From contig JAFABI010000109.1 of the NCBI GenBank assembly GCA_023426125.1, positions 62,001-126,000 on the forward strand: a stretch of DNA of 64,000 nt, given 5' to 3'. Below, in pieces: positions 35,328 through 44,153 of the stretch (within the stretch, counting starts at the first letter, position 1; each line of letters begins with the position of its first letter). The notes below the pieces were generated by a model. The model had not been told where the DNA came from. It searched no databases and saw only the letters and a list, made by a program, of their open reading frames with translations. This stretch comes from Bacillota bacterium (lineage in GTDB: Bacteria; Bacillota; Clostridia; Acetivibrionales; DTU013). A program made the position numbers and the translations under genes.

Positions 35328-37232
35328 CTAAAAGTTTGCATCGCCATGAAAATGCTGGTAGACCTTTTCCGCAGCAGATTTGCTTATCCCTTCCACAGCA
35401 AGCAGGTCGTCGACGCCTGCTTTCCTGACGGCCGCCGCCGAGCCGAAGTGCTTGAGCAGCGCTTTTTTGCGTTTGGGCCCGATGCCGTCGATTTCATCCA
35501 GGACAGATACCGTGTATCGCTTCTCCCTCAACTTTTTGTTAAAATCCAGGGCAAACCTGTGGGCTTCATCCTGGATGGCTGTCACCATCCGCAATACGGT
35601 AAGGTTTTTGGTAATATCAATTTCCTTTTCAGGTGAGACAAGGCCCCTTGTCCTGTGATTGTCGTCTTTCACCATCCCCCAGGCAGGTATACCGATATTC
35701 AACTCGCTCAACACCTGACGTATGGCATTCACATGTCCAAGGCCGCCGTCAAGCAAAATCAAGTCAGGCAGCCTGGAAAATTTGGAGGGAGAACCGTCCC
35801 CGTTTGCGTGCGGGGAGATGTCTCCTGCCTCTGCAGCGCCAGCTGCCTGTTGTGCTTCCCTTTCCGCCCGTTTAAACCTTCGATATAGCACTTCCTGCAT
35901 TGCCGCATAATCATTCTGCCGGTCAATGGTTTTTATTTTGAACCGCCGGTATTCCTTCTTATCGGAAACCCCCTCCCGGAAGACCACCATGGACGCCACC
36001 ATCTCCGACACTCCGGTATTGGAAATATCATAAGCCTCGATCCTCCCGGGGGTTTTTTCAAGCCCGGTGATCTCCGCCAGTCCCTGCAAGCCTTCCTGGA
36101 GCGCATCTCCTTCGCTGGACAGCTTTTCCCTGAATTGCTGCAACGCGATGTCGGCGTTCCGTGCGACCATCTCTACCAGGTGGTGCTTGGCCCCTTTTTG
36201 CGGCACGAGGATGCGCACTTTTCCCTGCCGCTTCACCGACAACCAGCTTTCAAGTATTTCAAGCTCGCCGGCCTGCTCCTGCACCAGGATCTCTCCCGGA
36301 ATATAAGCGGCGGAATCATAGAATTGCTTGAAGAAGGAAGCTAAAAGCTCCTCTGTCTCGCTTTCCCCGACTCCCTGGAAAATAAAATGCTCCCTGCCGA
36401 TGAGCTTGCCGTTCCTTATGAAAAACACCTGCAGGCAGGTATCGGTAGCGTCCTTGGCCAGACCTATCACATCCTGGTCCAGGGTGGTGTTGGAGAGCAC
36501 CTTTTGTTTTTCGGAAATCTGCTTCAAGCTGCCAAGCTTGTTCCTAAGGGCTGCGGCTCTTTCAAAATCAAGGTTTTCAGCTGCCGCCAGCATTTGTTCC
36601 TCAAGCTTTTTTGCAATGTGCTCATGCTTGCCGTCAAGAAAAGAGCAGACATCCTTCATCAGGGCTGCGTACTCCTTTTTGTCCACCTTACCGCTGCATG
36701 GGCCGAGGCATTGATGAATATGGTAGTTAAGGCACGGCCTGAATTTTCCGATGTCCCGGGGCAGTACCTTTTTACAGGTCTTTATGGGAAATATTTTTTT
36801 AAGAAGGCCGATGGTCTCCTTTACGACAAACACATTGGAATACGGTCCGAAGTACTTCGCACCGTCCTTTTCCACCCTTCTGGTCATATAGATCCTGGGG
36901 TAGTCTTCATTCATTGTGATCTTGATATAGGGATAGTTTTTGTCATCCTTTAGGAGGATATTAAATTTGGGCTTGTGGTTTTTTATCAGGTTGCATTCCA
37001 GTATCAGGGCTTCCAGCTCGGAATCGGTAACAATGTATTCAAACTCCTTGATTCTTGCCACCATTGCCTGCACCTTGGGCGAATGGACCGCCGAAGCTTG
37101 AAAATACTGCCTGACCCTGTTCTTTAGTACGACAGCCTTCCCCACATAAATAATGGCGCCGTTTTCATCCTTCATAATATAAACGCCCGGTTTATCGGGC
37201 ATTTTTTTGAGTTCTTCCTGTATGTCAAACAT
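35328..37232 (-). CDS. uvrC: Excinuclease ABC subunit C
   Basis: 634-residue nucleotide-excision-repair endonuclease that cuts on both sides of lesions with UvrB. The N-terminal GIY-YIG domain (GVYIMKDENGAIIYVGKA), a UVR-type region (MLAAAENLDFERAAALRNKL), the RNase H-like catalytic domain (LPDLILLDGGLGHVNAI) and C-terminal helix-hairpin-helix (IDGIGPKRKKALL) are all present. About 25 low-complexity residues near 462-488 (Ala-, Gly- and Ser-rich), just before LPDLIL, are an in-frame insertion whose DNA carries the GGGGACGGTTCT core of repeat family C (near 35780-35815). Crh lies just upstream with a 3-bp gap. Confidence 0.96.
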   Translation of the reverse strand: MFDIQEELKKMPDKPGVYIMKDENGAIIYVGKAVVLKNRVRQYFQASAVHSPKVQAMVARIKEFEYIVTDSELEALILECNLIKNHKPKFNILLKDDKNYPYIKITMNEDYPRIYMTRRVEKDGAKYFGPYSNVFVVKETIGLLKKIFPIKTCKKVLPRDIGKFRPCLNYHIHQCLGPCSGKVDKKEYAALMKDVCSFLDGKHEHIAKKLEEQMLAAAENLDFERAAALRNKLGSLKQISEKQKVLSNTTLDQDVIGLAKDATDTCLQVFFIRNGKLIGREHFIFQGVGESETEELLASFFKQFYDSAAYIPGEILVQEQAGELEILESWLSVKRQGKVRILVPQKGAKHHLVEMVARNADIALQQFREKLSSEGDALQEGLQGLAEITGLEKTPGRIEAYDISNTGVSEMVASMVVFREGVSDKKEYRRFKIKTIDRQNDYAAMQEVLYRRFKRAEREAQQAAGAAEAGDISPHANGDGSPSKFSRLPDLILLDGGLGHVNAIRQVLSELNIGIPAWGMVKDDNHRTRGLVSPEKEIDITKNLTVLRMVTAIQDEAHRFALDFNKKLREKRYTVSVLDEIDGIGPKRKKALLKHFGSAAAVRKAGVDDLLAVEGISKSAAEKVYQHFHGDANF

Positions 37233-37235
37233 TTT

Positions 37236-37505
37236 CTATATTACTTCCACCAAATCCGATTTCAAATATTCCTCAAGCTCATCCGCCGCCTTGCTCTCAT
37301 CTTCTCCCGAGACGATCACGGCAATCCTTGCTCCGTTTCCTATGCCCAATGAAAGCAGCCCCAGCAGGCTTTTTGCATTGGCTTTTCTTTCATCCTTCTC
37401 TATCCATATGCTGGATTTATAGTTCGAGGCTTTCTGAATGAACACTGCGGCAGATTTGGACTGCAGCCCCGACTTGTTCGTTATCGTTATTTCCTTTACT
37501 ATCAT
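37236..37505 (-). CDS. crh: Crh-like HPr paralogue (Gln15, Ser46)
   Basis: 89-residue HPr-fold protein. The catalytic His15 of HPr is replaced by Gln15 (KSGLQSKSAA), so it cannot carry phosphate for sugar uptake. The regulatory Ser46 is kept (NAKSLLGLLSL). This is the pattern of Bacillus Crh, a CcpA co-effector phosphorylated by HPr kinase. The residue equal to Arg17 is also changed (Lys17). It lies upstream of uvrC, a common clostridial location. In a genome loaded with sugar operons it could serve carbon catabolite control. Confidence 0.85.
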   Translation of the reverse strand: MIVKEITITNKSGLQSKSAAVFIQKASNYKSSIWIEKDERKANAKSLLGLLSLGIGNGARIAVIVSGEDESKAADELEEYLKSDLVEVI

Positions 37506-37560
37506 AATAAACCTCCGTTATCTTGGTCATTTCCTCCACTTGCTTTATGTCTACGCCATA

Positions 37561-37662
37561 CAGGGGACATTCCCTCCTTATATCCCGTGACCCGTGACTC
37601 AGCGGGTGTGTCCCCGCACTTTATACCGGATTACCCGTAACTCAGCGGGTGTGTCCCCGCAC
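37561..37662. repeat. Direct repeat with GTGTGTCCCCGCAC core (family D)
   Basis: Two near-identical ~30-bp copies (37590-37619 and 37633-37662), each CCCGTGACTCAGCGGGTGTG-like and then TCCCCGCAC, preceded by GGGGACATTCC at 37563-37573. A related arrangement is at 50290-50432. The rest of 37506-37775 shows no gene. Confidence 0.6.
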
Positions 37663-37775
37663 CATATAAGCATAACAGTATTATAACAGAAAGTATTCCC
37701 GTTGGCTATGATGATTTAAATCCTCGAAGCACCTTAAAAAATCCGTGGGAACAAGAAACCTATTGATGAACCGGG

Positions 37776-37813
37776 AAAGACGCGTGCTGCACCGAATTGC
37801 AGCTCACGTCTTT
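37776..37813 (-). terminator. Stem-loop directly after the membrane AraC gene
   Basis: AAAGACG..GCTGCA pairs with TGCAGC..CGTCTTT across 37776-37813 with a 3-nt internal mismatch. It begins at the stop codon of the gene at 37814. Confidence 0.6.
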
Positions 37814-40171
37814 TCAGTCACCGGACTCTTCTTTGCTGTTGCGCACATCCAGCCTGTATTCATTGGGTGTCTTGCCGGTATACTCCTTGAACTTATTGCG
37901 GAAATAAGCCGCATAGGCATATCCGACCTTTCCGGTTATCTTTTCAATGCTCAGGTTCGTCTCTTTAAGCAATTCACGGGCTTTGTCCATTTTGCTGGTT
38001 ACTACATAGTCGATATAATTGGTGCCTGTTTCTTCCTTAAAAATTTTACTTAAATAATGCGGGCTGATGTGGACGGCGTCGGCGGCCGTATAAAGCGATA
38101 TTACCTTGTCAAGGTTTTCATCCACGTATTGTTTTACCTGTGTCACCACTTCGGAATTTTTGTTACATTTCCGGGCGGCAATGGTGTCAAACGCCCATTG
38201 GACCATTTGTAAAAATCTCCGGAAAAATTCGCCGGCATCCTCGGACAGCATCAGCCTGTCTCCGGAGGCATCCTCCGGAAGCCCGCCGGATTTGATGTTC
38301 ATCCTTTCCATGTATTGTTCCAGCGATGCCCATAATTTTTGCGTCATTTTTATGACTTCGTTGTAGGAATAGATGCCTGCGGCGATTGTATGCAGGAATT
38401 TATCCGCCAATGCCTCTACCTCATCAAAGCTGTTTACCTTCAGGTATTTGTCCAGCTTCTCAAGCCATGGTTCGGACAATGTATTCCTGCTGTTCTCATA
38501 TTTCTCTATATTCTCATAGAAAAATATACTGCCGGATGGAAACAGGAAACGGTACTTTAAGGCCGTTTTGCAATCCGAGTAGGAGAGGCTCAGGGAAGCC
38601 AGTCCTTCCACGAATTTCCCCGCTGCGGCAGTCAGATGGAAATTGAAATAGCAATGAGAGAAATCCTCCACGCGGTCGATAAACCGCCGCACACTTTGCA
38701 GGCTGCCGCTTTTGCCGTTAACGATAACCGAAACCGTTTTGCTGTCGGTATCGACCGGAATACACATGCAATCCTCCTCGCGGATGCTTTTTATATATTC
38801 GATGACGCTGTATTTGCACAGCTGGATTTTATTTTTTGGCACCGAGTTTACGTATAGCTTACCCATAGTGAAGACAACGGCACAGAAATACCCCCCGATG
38901 AATTCGATGCCGCAGGTATCCTTCAAATGCTGGAGATCCTCCTGCGTTTCGGCGGAATTTCCGAGCATTTCCTTCAATATATTGCACCGGATCATTTCCC
39001 TGTTTTGCTCCAGGAGGCCCTGCAAATCATTGATCCGATTCGACATATTGCCAAGCATGTTTTCCATGAGGTTGTATTCGTTCACTCCCCGTCCGGTACC
39101 GGTGGCATGGACGGAACCCGTATATTTGTCCAGGATCCTCCTGAAGGGAACATATAGCTTGTAAGACAGGAAATTGGACAGGATCAGGGTAAGAATAAGG
39201 ATCACGCAGGAAAAACCCAGCAATTTATTTTTTATAGCATGATCCTTCTGATAAAACAGTTCTACCGGCGTGAGCGAAACATAGAAAAAATTCCCGTAAT
39301 ATTTTGACGGCGTGTAGGACACCTCGCAGAGGATATCCTGGAAAACAGCCTCAAAGCTTTCCGGGGATTTTCCCTGCAGGATCCTTTGTACAAAGAGTTC
39401 GCTTCTGGTATTGATGTACAGCTTTGACGGATCGCTGTGAGATACGATTGCTCCGGAGCTATCAAGAATCATGAGCTGTCCCATGCTGGAATTGAATTTT
39501 TTCAGGTATCCGTTAAGTGAATTCTCGTCGATATTTACCAGAATACACCCTTTTGTCTCATCCTTCGTAGAAGATATCGGGTAGGCGTAAATGACGGTGA
39601 TGATATCTCCTTCGGTAGCGGATACTTTTGAATAGACCTTTGTACGCCGCGTGGGATACCAGGCAATGCTCCGGCCGGAACGGTAGAATTCCTCAATCAA
39701 GGCAAGTTCTTCGGAAAACTCCGTATTTTTGTCATTCGTCTGTGAAATGAAATTTGAAGAAACCAGCAGTCGATTCACCCTGGAATGAACAATGAGGGAG
39801 TTTATGAAATCCCTGTTTTCAAAAACAATACGGTCCAACTCCCTGTGAGCATACAGCATAATTTCCGACCGCCCCGTCAGCTCTTCATCCATCACCTGTT
39901 CAATGTATGGCGAGCCGCCGTTCCCGAGGATGAGGTTCAGCGACTGCTCATTTATTTTTCGAAAAATAAAATCATCCGAGAATATGGAAACGTGATTTAA
40001 TATTTTATTATTCAGACCGATGATTTCATCCTTAAATAAGGAAGAGAAATGATTATAGATGAAGTAGCTTGACGCAAAAAGTGTAATAGAAATAATTATT
40101 AAAAAATAGATAATCAGCCTAAACAGCAATGTTCCGCCTATCTGACCAAGAAAACCCGTCTTCATAGCCAT
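37814..40171 (-). CDS. Membrane-bound AraC-family sensor-regulator (operon 3)
   Basis: 785-residue one-component regulator. An N-terminal helix (FRLIIYFLIIISITLFASSYF), about 250 extracellular residues of a Cache-like sensor (SKVSATEGDIITVIYAYPIS), and a second helix near 300 (GFSCVILILTLILSNFLSY) precede a long cytoplasmic linker and a C-terminal AraC domain (AADAVHISPHYLSKIFKEET; VGYAYAAYFRNKFKEYTGK). This is the class often found divergent from LplB/YtcP/SBP operons, as here, where it probably activates the genes from 40457 in response to an extracellular sugar. The start may be the ATG at 40165 instead. Confidence 0.9.
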   Translation of the reverse strand: MAMKTGFLGQIGGTLLFRLIIYFLIIISITLFASSYFIYNHFSSLFKDEIIGLNNKILNHVSIFSDDFIFRKINEQSLNLILGNGGSPYIEQVMDEELTGRSEIMLYAHRELDRIVFENRDFINSLIVHSRVNRLLVSSNFISQTNDKNTEFSEELALIEEFYRSGRSIAWYPTRRTKVYSKVSATEGDIITVIYAYPISSTKDETKGCILVNIDENSLNGYLKKFNSSMGQLMILDSSGAIVSHSDPSKLYINTRSELFVQRILQGKSPESFEAVFQDILCEVSYTPSKYYGNFFYVSLTPVELFYQKDHAIKNKLLGFSCVILILTLILSNFLSYKLYVPFRRILDKYTGSVHATGTGRGVNEYNLMENMLGNMSNRINDLQGLLEQNREMIRCNILKEMLGNSAETQEDLQHLKDTCGIEFIGGYFCAVVFTMGKLYVNSVPKNKIQLCKYSVIEYIKSIREEDCMCIPVDTDSKTVSVIVNGKSGSLQSVRRFIDRVEDFSHCYFNFHLTAAAGKFVEGLASLSLSYSDCKTALKYRFLFPSGSIFFYENIEKYENSRNTLSEPWLEKLDKYLKVNSFDEVEALADKFLHTIAAGIYSYNEVIKMTQKLWASLEQYMERMNIKSGGLPEDASGDRLMLSEDAGEFFRRFLQMVQWAFDTIAARKCNKNSEVVTQVKQYVDENLDKVISLYTAADAVHISPHYLSKIFKEETGTNYIDYVVTSKMDKARELLKETNLSIEKITGKVGYAYAAYFRNKFKEYTGKTPNEYRLDVRNSKEESGD

Positions 40172-40456
40172 ATCACCATGCCTTTAAAGTATGAATCCCA
40201 ATCAAGATGGATATCGCCTGCCGGAAATAAGCTACCGGAATGAAATTATTATAACAAAAGCGCTACCTCTGCGCAATAATTCCTCTGAAAAGTATATAAA
40301 TCTTAAAAAATCATACACCCGTTAATTTATTTCCCATAAGAATCCTAACAAATCACAAGTTATTGCTTGTTGTATCTTTGCAGGGATTTTTATATGATTT
40401 GGCCGCAGGGTATTTGCCAGGCTTTTATTTCTATTATGCGTCGGGAGGAAAAAACA

Positions 40457-41422
40457 ATGTTATCTGCTGATAGGGTTTCCGGATCGGATATTCCCATCCG
40501 TAAGACTCCGTCCTTTGTTTCCGCAGCTTTCAGGCAGTATAAAGCGAACAGGTATTTATTTTTCATGTTCGTACCGGTAATCCTCTATTATTTGATCTTT
40601 CACTATGGCCCCATGTACGGCGTGCTGCTTGCATTTAAAAAGTATAATTTTGCGGAGGGCATTTGGGGGAGTCCATGGGCAGGACTTGAAAATTTCAGGG
40701 AGATGTTCCGGGGCCAGTACTTTATAAGAGCTTTTGTAAACACGCTTCTTATAAGCACCTACAAATTGGTGTTCGGATTTCCCGCGCCCATCCTGCTTGC
40801 AGTCCTTTTTAATGAAATCTATAATAAGCACTTCAAGAAGATTATCCAGACTGTAAGCTATCTGCCATATTTTCTGTCATGGGTGGTATTGGCGGGAATT
40901 ATCAAGGAGATATTATCCCCTTCCGTCGGCCCTATCGGATTTATAATGAACGCCGTGCATCTCACGCCCATCAATTTCCTGGCAGATACCAGCTGGTTCA
41001 GGGGTGTGATGGTGGCAACCGGCATATGGAAAAGCACAGGCTGGCAATCCATCGTGTTTCTGGCGGCGATAAGCGGAATAAACACAGAGCTGTACGAAGC
41101 TGCTATTGTGGACGGCGCATCAAGGCTTCAGCGAATCATCCATGTGACGATCCCATGTATTTTCCCGGTCATCACCATCATGTTCATCTTAAATACCGGG
41201 TCCATTATCTCGGATGATTTTGATCAAATATTCAACCTGTACAACGCAGCGGTTTATCAGGTCGGCGATGTCATCAGCACATACGTGTACCGGGTTGGCC
41301 TTGCCAATATGGAGTATAGCTACGGAACCGCCGTAGGGTTGTTTAAAAACATCATTTCACTGTTCCTGGTGCTTTTGACCAATGCAATTGTAAAGCGGAC
41401 CAATGAATACTCACTATTTTAG
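40457..41422 (+). CDS. Sugar ABC transporter permease, LplB type (operon 3)
   Basis: 321-residue permease with six helices, family segment FMFVPVILYYLIFHYGPMYG and EAA loop YEAAIVDGASRLQRIIHV. GGGAGG upstream of the ATG at 40457 decides the start over longer in-frame readings. First gene of the operon divergent from the membrane AraC regulator. The intervening ~285 bp holds a short inverted repeat (ACAAG/CTTGT at 40355-40370) that may be a regulator site. Confidence 0.92.
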   Translation: MLSADRVSGSDIPIRKTPSFVSAAFRQYKANRYLFFMFVPVILYYLIFHYGPMYGVLLAFKKYNFAEGIWGSPWAGLENFREMFRGQYFIRAFVNTLLISTYKLVFGFPAPILLAVLFNEIYNKHFKKIIQTVSYLPYFLSWVVLAGIIKEILSPSVGPIGFIMNAVHLTPINFLADTSWFRGVMVATGIWKSTGWQSIVFLAAISGINTELYEAAIVDGASRLQRIIHVTIPCIFPVITIMFILNTGSIISDDFDQIFNLYNAAVYQVGDVISTYVYRVGLANMEYSYGTAVGLFKNIISLFLVLLTNAIVKRTNEYSLF

Positions 41423-41437
41423 AAGGAGACGGCGGGC

Positions 41438-42310
41438 ATGAAAAGGAACCTCACTTTTGGAGATACGGTATTTGATAGTTTAAATATTCTTTTTATGGTT
41501 ATATTCGGAATTATATGTATTTATCCTTTTTTGTATATATTGAATCTTTCAATCAGCGCCAACGCTTCCGTAGCCCAGTACGGACTGAACCTGTGGCCTA
41601 AAGGCGGGGTCACGCTGGACAACTACAAGCTGGTGTTTTCCACCGGCTCGATTACAAGGGGCTTTCTCAATACCGCTCTGAGGACTTCCGCAGGGACTTT
41701 TCTCATGCTGCTGTTCACAATCCTTGGCGCCTACCCGCTTTCAAAGAAATATTTCCCCAACAGGACTTTCTGGACCGCCTTCGTGCTTATTACCATGTTT
41801 TTCAACGGCGGGTTGATACCCAATTTCTTCCTTATCCGAGGAATCGGCCTGTACAACACCCTTGGAGCTCTCATCTTCCCGGGGCTTATCAATACATTCT
41901 ACCTGATTGTCATGAGAAACTTCCTGATGACCATCCCCGAAAGCCTCGAAGAGTCGGCAAAAATTGACGGCGCCAATGATATCAGGGTACTGATCAGTAT
42001 CATTCTCCCCATAAGCAAGCCGATTATCGCCACCGTTGCCCTGTGGTCGGCGGTAGCCCACTGGAATGCATACTTCGACGCGCTGATCTATCTGGAAGAC
42101 CAGAAGAAGCAGGTTCTTCAAGTCGTTCTCTACCGCATCATCAACTCGGGCACCAATGCCGACTTTGTATCCAGCACCCAGGAGCTGCCCTTCCCCGAAA
42201 TATTAAGGGCCAGCACCATCATGGTGACGATCCTGCCCATTGTCATGGTTTATCCGTTCCTGCAGAAATATTTCATGAAAGGGATGCTGATCGGCTCAAT
42301 AAAAGAATAG
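41438..42310 (+). CDS. Sugar ABC transporter permease, YtcP/MalG type (operon 3)
   Basis: 290-residue partner permease with six helices, EAA-like loop ESAKIDGANDIRVLISIILP and C-terminus LQKYFMKGMLIGSIKE. AGAAGGAGA precedes the ATG. It follows the LplB-type gene by 15 bp and precedes the SBP by about 50 bp. Confidence 0.92.
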   Translation: MKRNLTFGDTVFDSLNILFMVIFGIICIYPFLYILNLSISANASVAQYGLNLWPKGGVTLDNYKLVFSTGSITRGFLNTALRTSAGTFLMLLFTILGAYPLSKKYFPNRTFWTAFVLITMFFNGGLIPNFFLIRGIGLYNTLGALIFPGLINTFYLIVMRNFLMTIPESLEESAKIDGANDIRVLISIILPISKPIIATVALWSAVAHWNAYFDALIYLEDQKKQVLQVVLYRIINSGTNADFVSSTQELPFPEILRASTIMVTILPIVMVYPFLQKYFMKGMLIGSIKE

Positions 42311-42361
42311 GAATATCAGGGTCACCTTGATATAATAAAAATGATTACAGGAGGAATATGT

Positions 42362-44056
42362 ATGAAAAAGTCCAGGATGAAAAACATCGCAACGCTGTTT
42401 ATCATTGCAATGTTGGCTGTTTCGCTTATTGCCTGCGGCAGTGGGCAGGACGGCAAAACAGCAGGCAGCAGTACGCCGGCTTCAACTGTGCCGGGCGGCA
42501 CGGATATCACCGAGGCGGCAGGGGATAAATACGCCCCGGTGGAGGGAAAGACATATACCATTACCACCTGCCATATGGGGTATGCGCAAGTAAAAGAAGA
42601 CAGTGAGATCCTGCTGAATTACAACAAGCTGTTTAATGTTGATCTGAAGCCTGTTTTTATTGATCCCAACAAGTATAATGAGCTTCTCAACCTGAAATTC
42701 GCATCCAACGAAATACCGGACATTATCATCACCAAAGGTCTTGATGTTTTTAGCAAATACCAGCAGCTGGGCTTTCTGGCGGAGGTACCCTTTGAGACGA
42801 TAGAAAAATATGCGCCGGACATGTACCAGACCATCTCGGAGGAAGCACCCATCGGATGGACTCAAACGCAGGTCGACGGCAAAAATTACGGAATCCCTTA
42901 CATCGTCGGCTCCTACAAGTACACAGACGCAATTCTCTGGAGAGACGACTGGCTCAAGAATGTAGGCATCGGAAAATTGCCTGAAACCATGGATGAATTT
43001 GAGGATGCCTTCAGGAAATTTGTTAAGAACGACCCCGATCAAAATGGGAAGAACGACACCTATGCCCTTTCCAGTGAAGGCTTCTCTACAATCTTCGGCG
43101 CTTTCGGCACAATCATTTATCCCTTCGGCACATACAAAGGCGCCAGCGAGAAGGTACAATGGAAAGAGAAGGACGGTACGCTGGTTTACGGCGGAATCCT
43201 GCCGGAAGCAAAGGAAGCGTTAAAGCTCCTGGCAAAATGGTACGGTGAAGGTCTCATTAATCCTGAATTTATCACCGGTGAGAACAAAGGCGGCTCCTGG
43301 GGATTGTCCCACGATTTTGTCAACGGCAGGATCGGTTATACCAACCGGGGTTACTGGTACCATTGGAGAAAAGCCGATACGGTTCCGGGAAATGGCGCGG
43401 GATCGTCCGCAAAAGAATTTGCGAAAATCAACCCCACCGGCTCTTTTGCATGGGGTACTCCGCCCATCGGGCCCGACGGGGTAACCAGAGGGGTGGGCAA
43501 AACGCCTGCGGCTACCGGAGTCGTATATTGCTTCTCCAGGAATTTGAACAATGAACCGGATAAGCTGGGGAAAATACTGCAAATGTTCAACTGGCCGGAA
43601 GAAAGCGACGAGAATTGGCTGTTCAACTGGGGCGGAATGGAAGGCAAGCACTACACGATGCAGGAAGTGCAGGGCGACGACGGGACGGTTTATAAGGTGC
43701 CGACATATACCGAGGCTTATAACACGGCAGAAAAGCAAAGTCAGGAGGGGATGATCCAGTTCTTCTATCAGGCAAGCTTGAAGCGCTCGAAGCTGGCGGG
43801 CCCGACCTGGGCCGAGTACCAGGAAAAAATGGGCTGCGACAGGTTTGGCGTAGAAAACGCACTGCAAGCGTCTCTGCCGTCCCAGTCCAAATATCTTGCC
43901 GACCTCGAGCAGATGAGGGAAGAAGCATACTACAAAATCATCATCGGCGAAAAGCCCATCGACTATTTCGATGAATTTGTTGTGAATTGGAAACAGGCAG
44001 GAGGAGAAGTTTTGCTCAAGGAAGCGGACCAATTCTACAAAAGCCTTGTAAAGTAA
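42362..44056 (+). CDS. Sugar ABC transporter substrate-binding lipoprotein (operon 3)
   Basis: 564-residue LplA-like binding protein. The signal sequence ends SLIAC with the lipidated Cys at residue 25, followed by a Gly/Ser/Ala linker. The body includes YNKLFNVDLKPVFID, a calcium-site-like DPDQNGKNDTYALS and the C-terminal YYKIIIGEKPIDYFDEFV. AGGAGG 7 nt before the ATG at 42362 sets the start. Unlike operons 1 and 2, the SBP gene follows the permeases. Ligand unknown. Confidence 0.92.
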   Translation: MKKSRMKNIATLFIIAMLAVSLIACGSGQDGKTAGSSTPASTVPGGTDITEAAGDKYAPVEGKTYTITTCHMGYAQVKEDSEILLNYNKLFNVDLKPVFIDPNKYNELLNLKFASNEIPDIIITKGLDVFSKYQQLGFLAEVPFETIEKYAPDMYQTISEEAPIGWTQTQVDGKNYGIPYIVGSYKYTDAILWRDDWLKNVGIGKLPETMDEFEDAFRKFVKNDPDQNGKNDTYALSSEGFSTIFGAFGTIIYPFGTYKGASEKVQWKEKDGTLVYGGILPEAKEALKLLAKWYGEGLINPEFITGENKGGSWGLSHDFVNGRIGYTNRGYWYHWRKADTVPGNGAGSSAKEFAKINPTGSFAWGTPPIGPDGVTRGVGKTPAATGVVYCFSRNLNNEPDKLGKILQMFNWPEESDENWLFNWGGMEGKHYTMQEVQGDDGTVYKVPTYTEAYNTAEKQSQEGMIQFFYQASLKRSKLAGPTWAEYQEKMGCDRFGVENALQASLPSQSKYLADLEQMREEAYYKIIIGEKPIDYFDEFVVNWKQAGGEVLLKEADQFYKSLVK

Positions 44057-44074
44057 TTTCCCACTAAACCCACA

Positions 44075-44128
44075 GGGGCTGACTCAAAACATATGGGCCT
44101 GGATGACAGGCAGTTTTGGGACAGCCCC
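44075..44128 (+). terminator. Stem-loop of the GGGGCTG/CAGCCCC type
   Basis: GGGGCTG (44075-44081) and CAAAAC (44085-44090) pair with GTTTTG (44113-44118) and CAGCCCC (44122-44128). It lies between the SBP and the following enzyme gene. It could be a partial terminator or a small dispersed repeat; hairpins of this sequence occur widely in Firmicutes. Confidence 0.5.
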
Positions 44129-44153
44129 CAACTATTTCATTCAGGAGGCAAAA

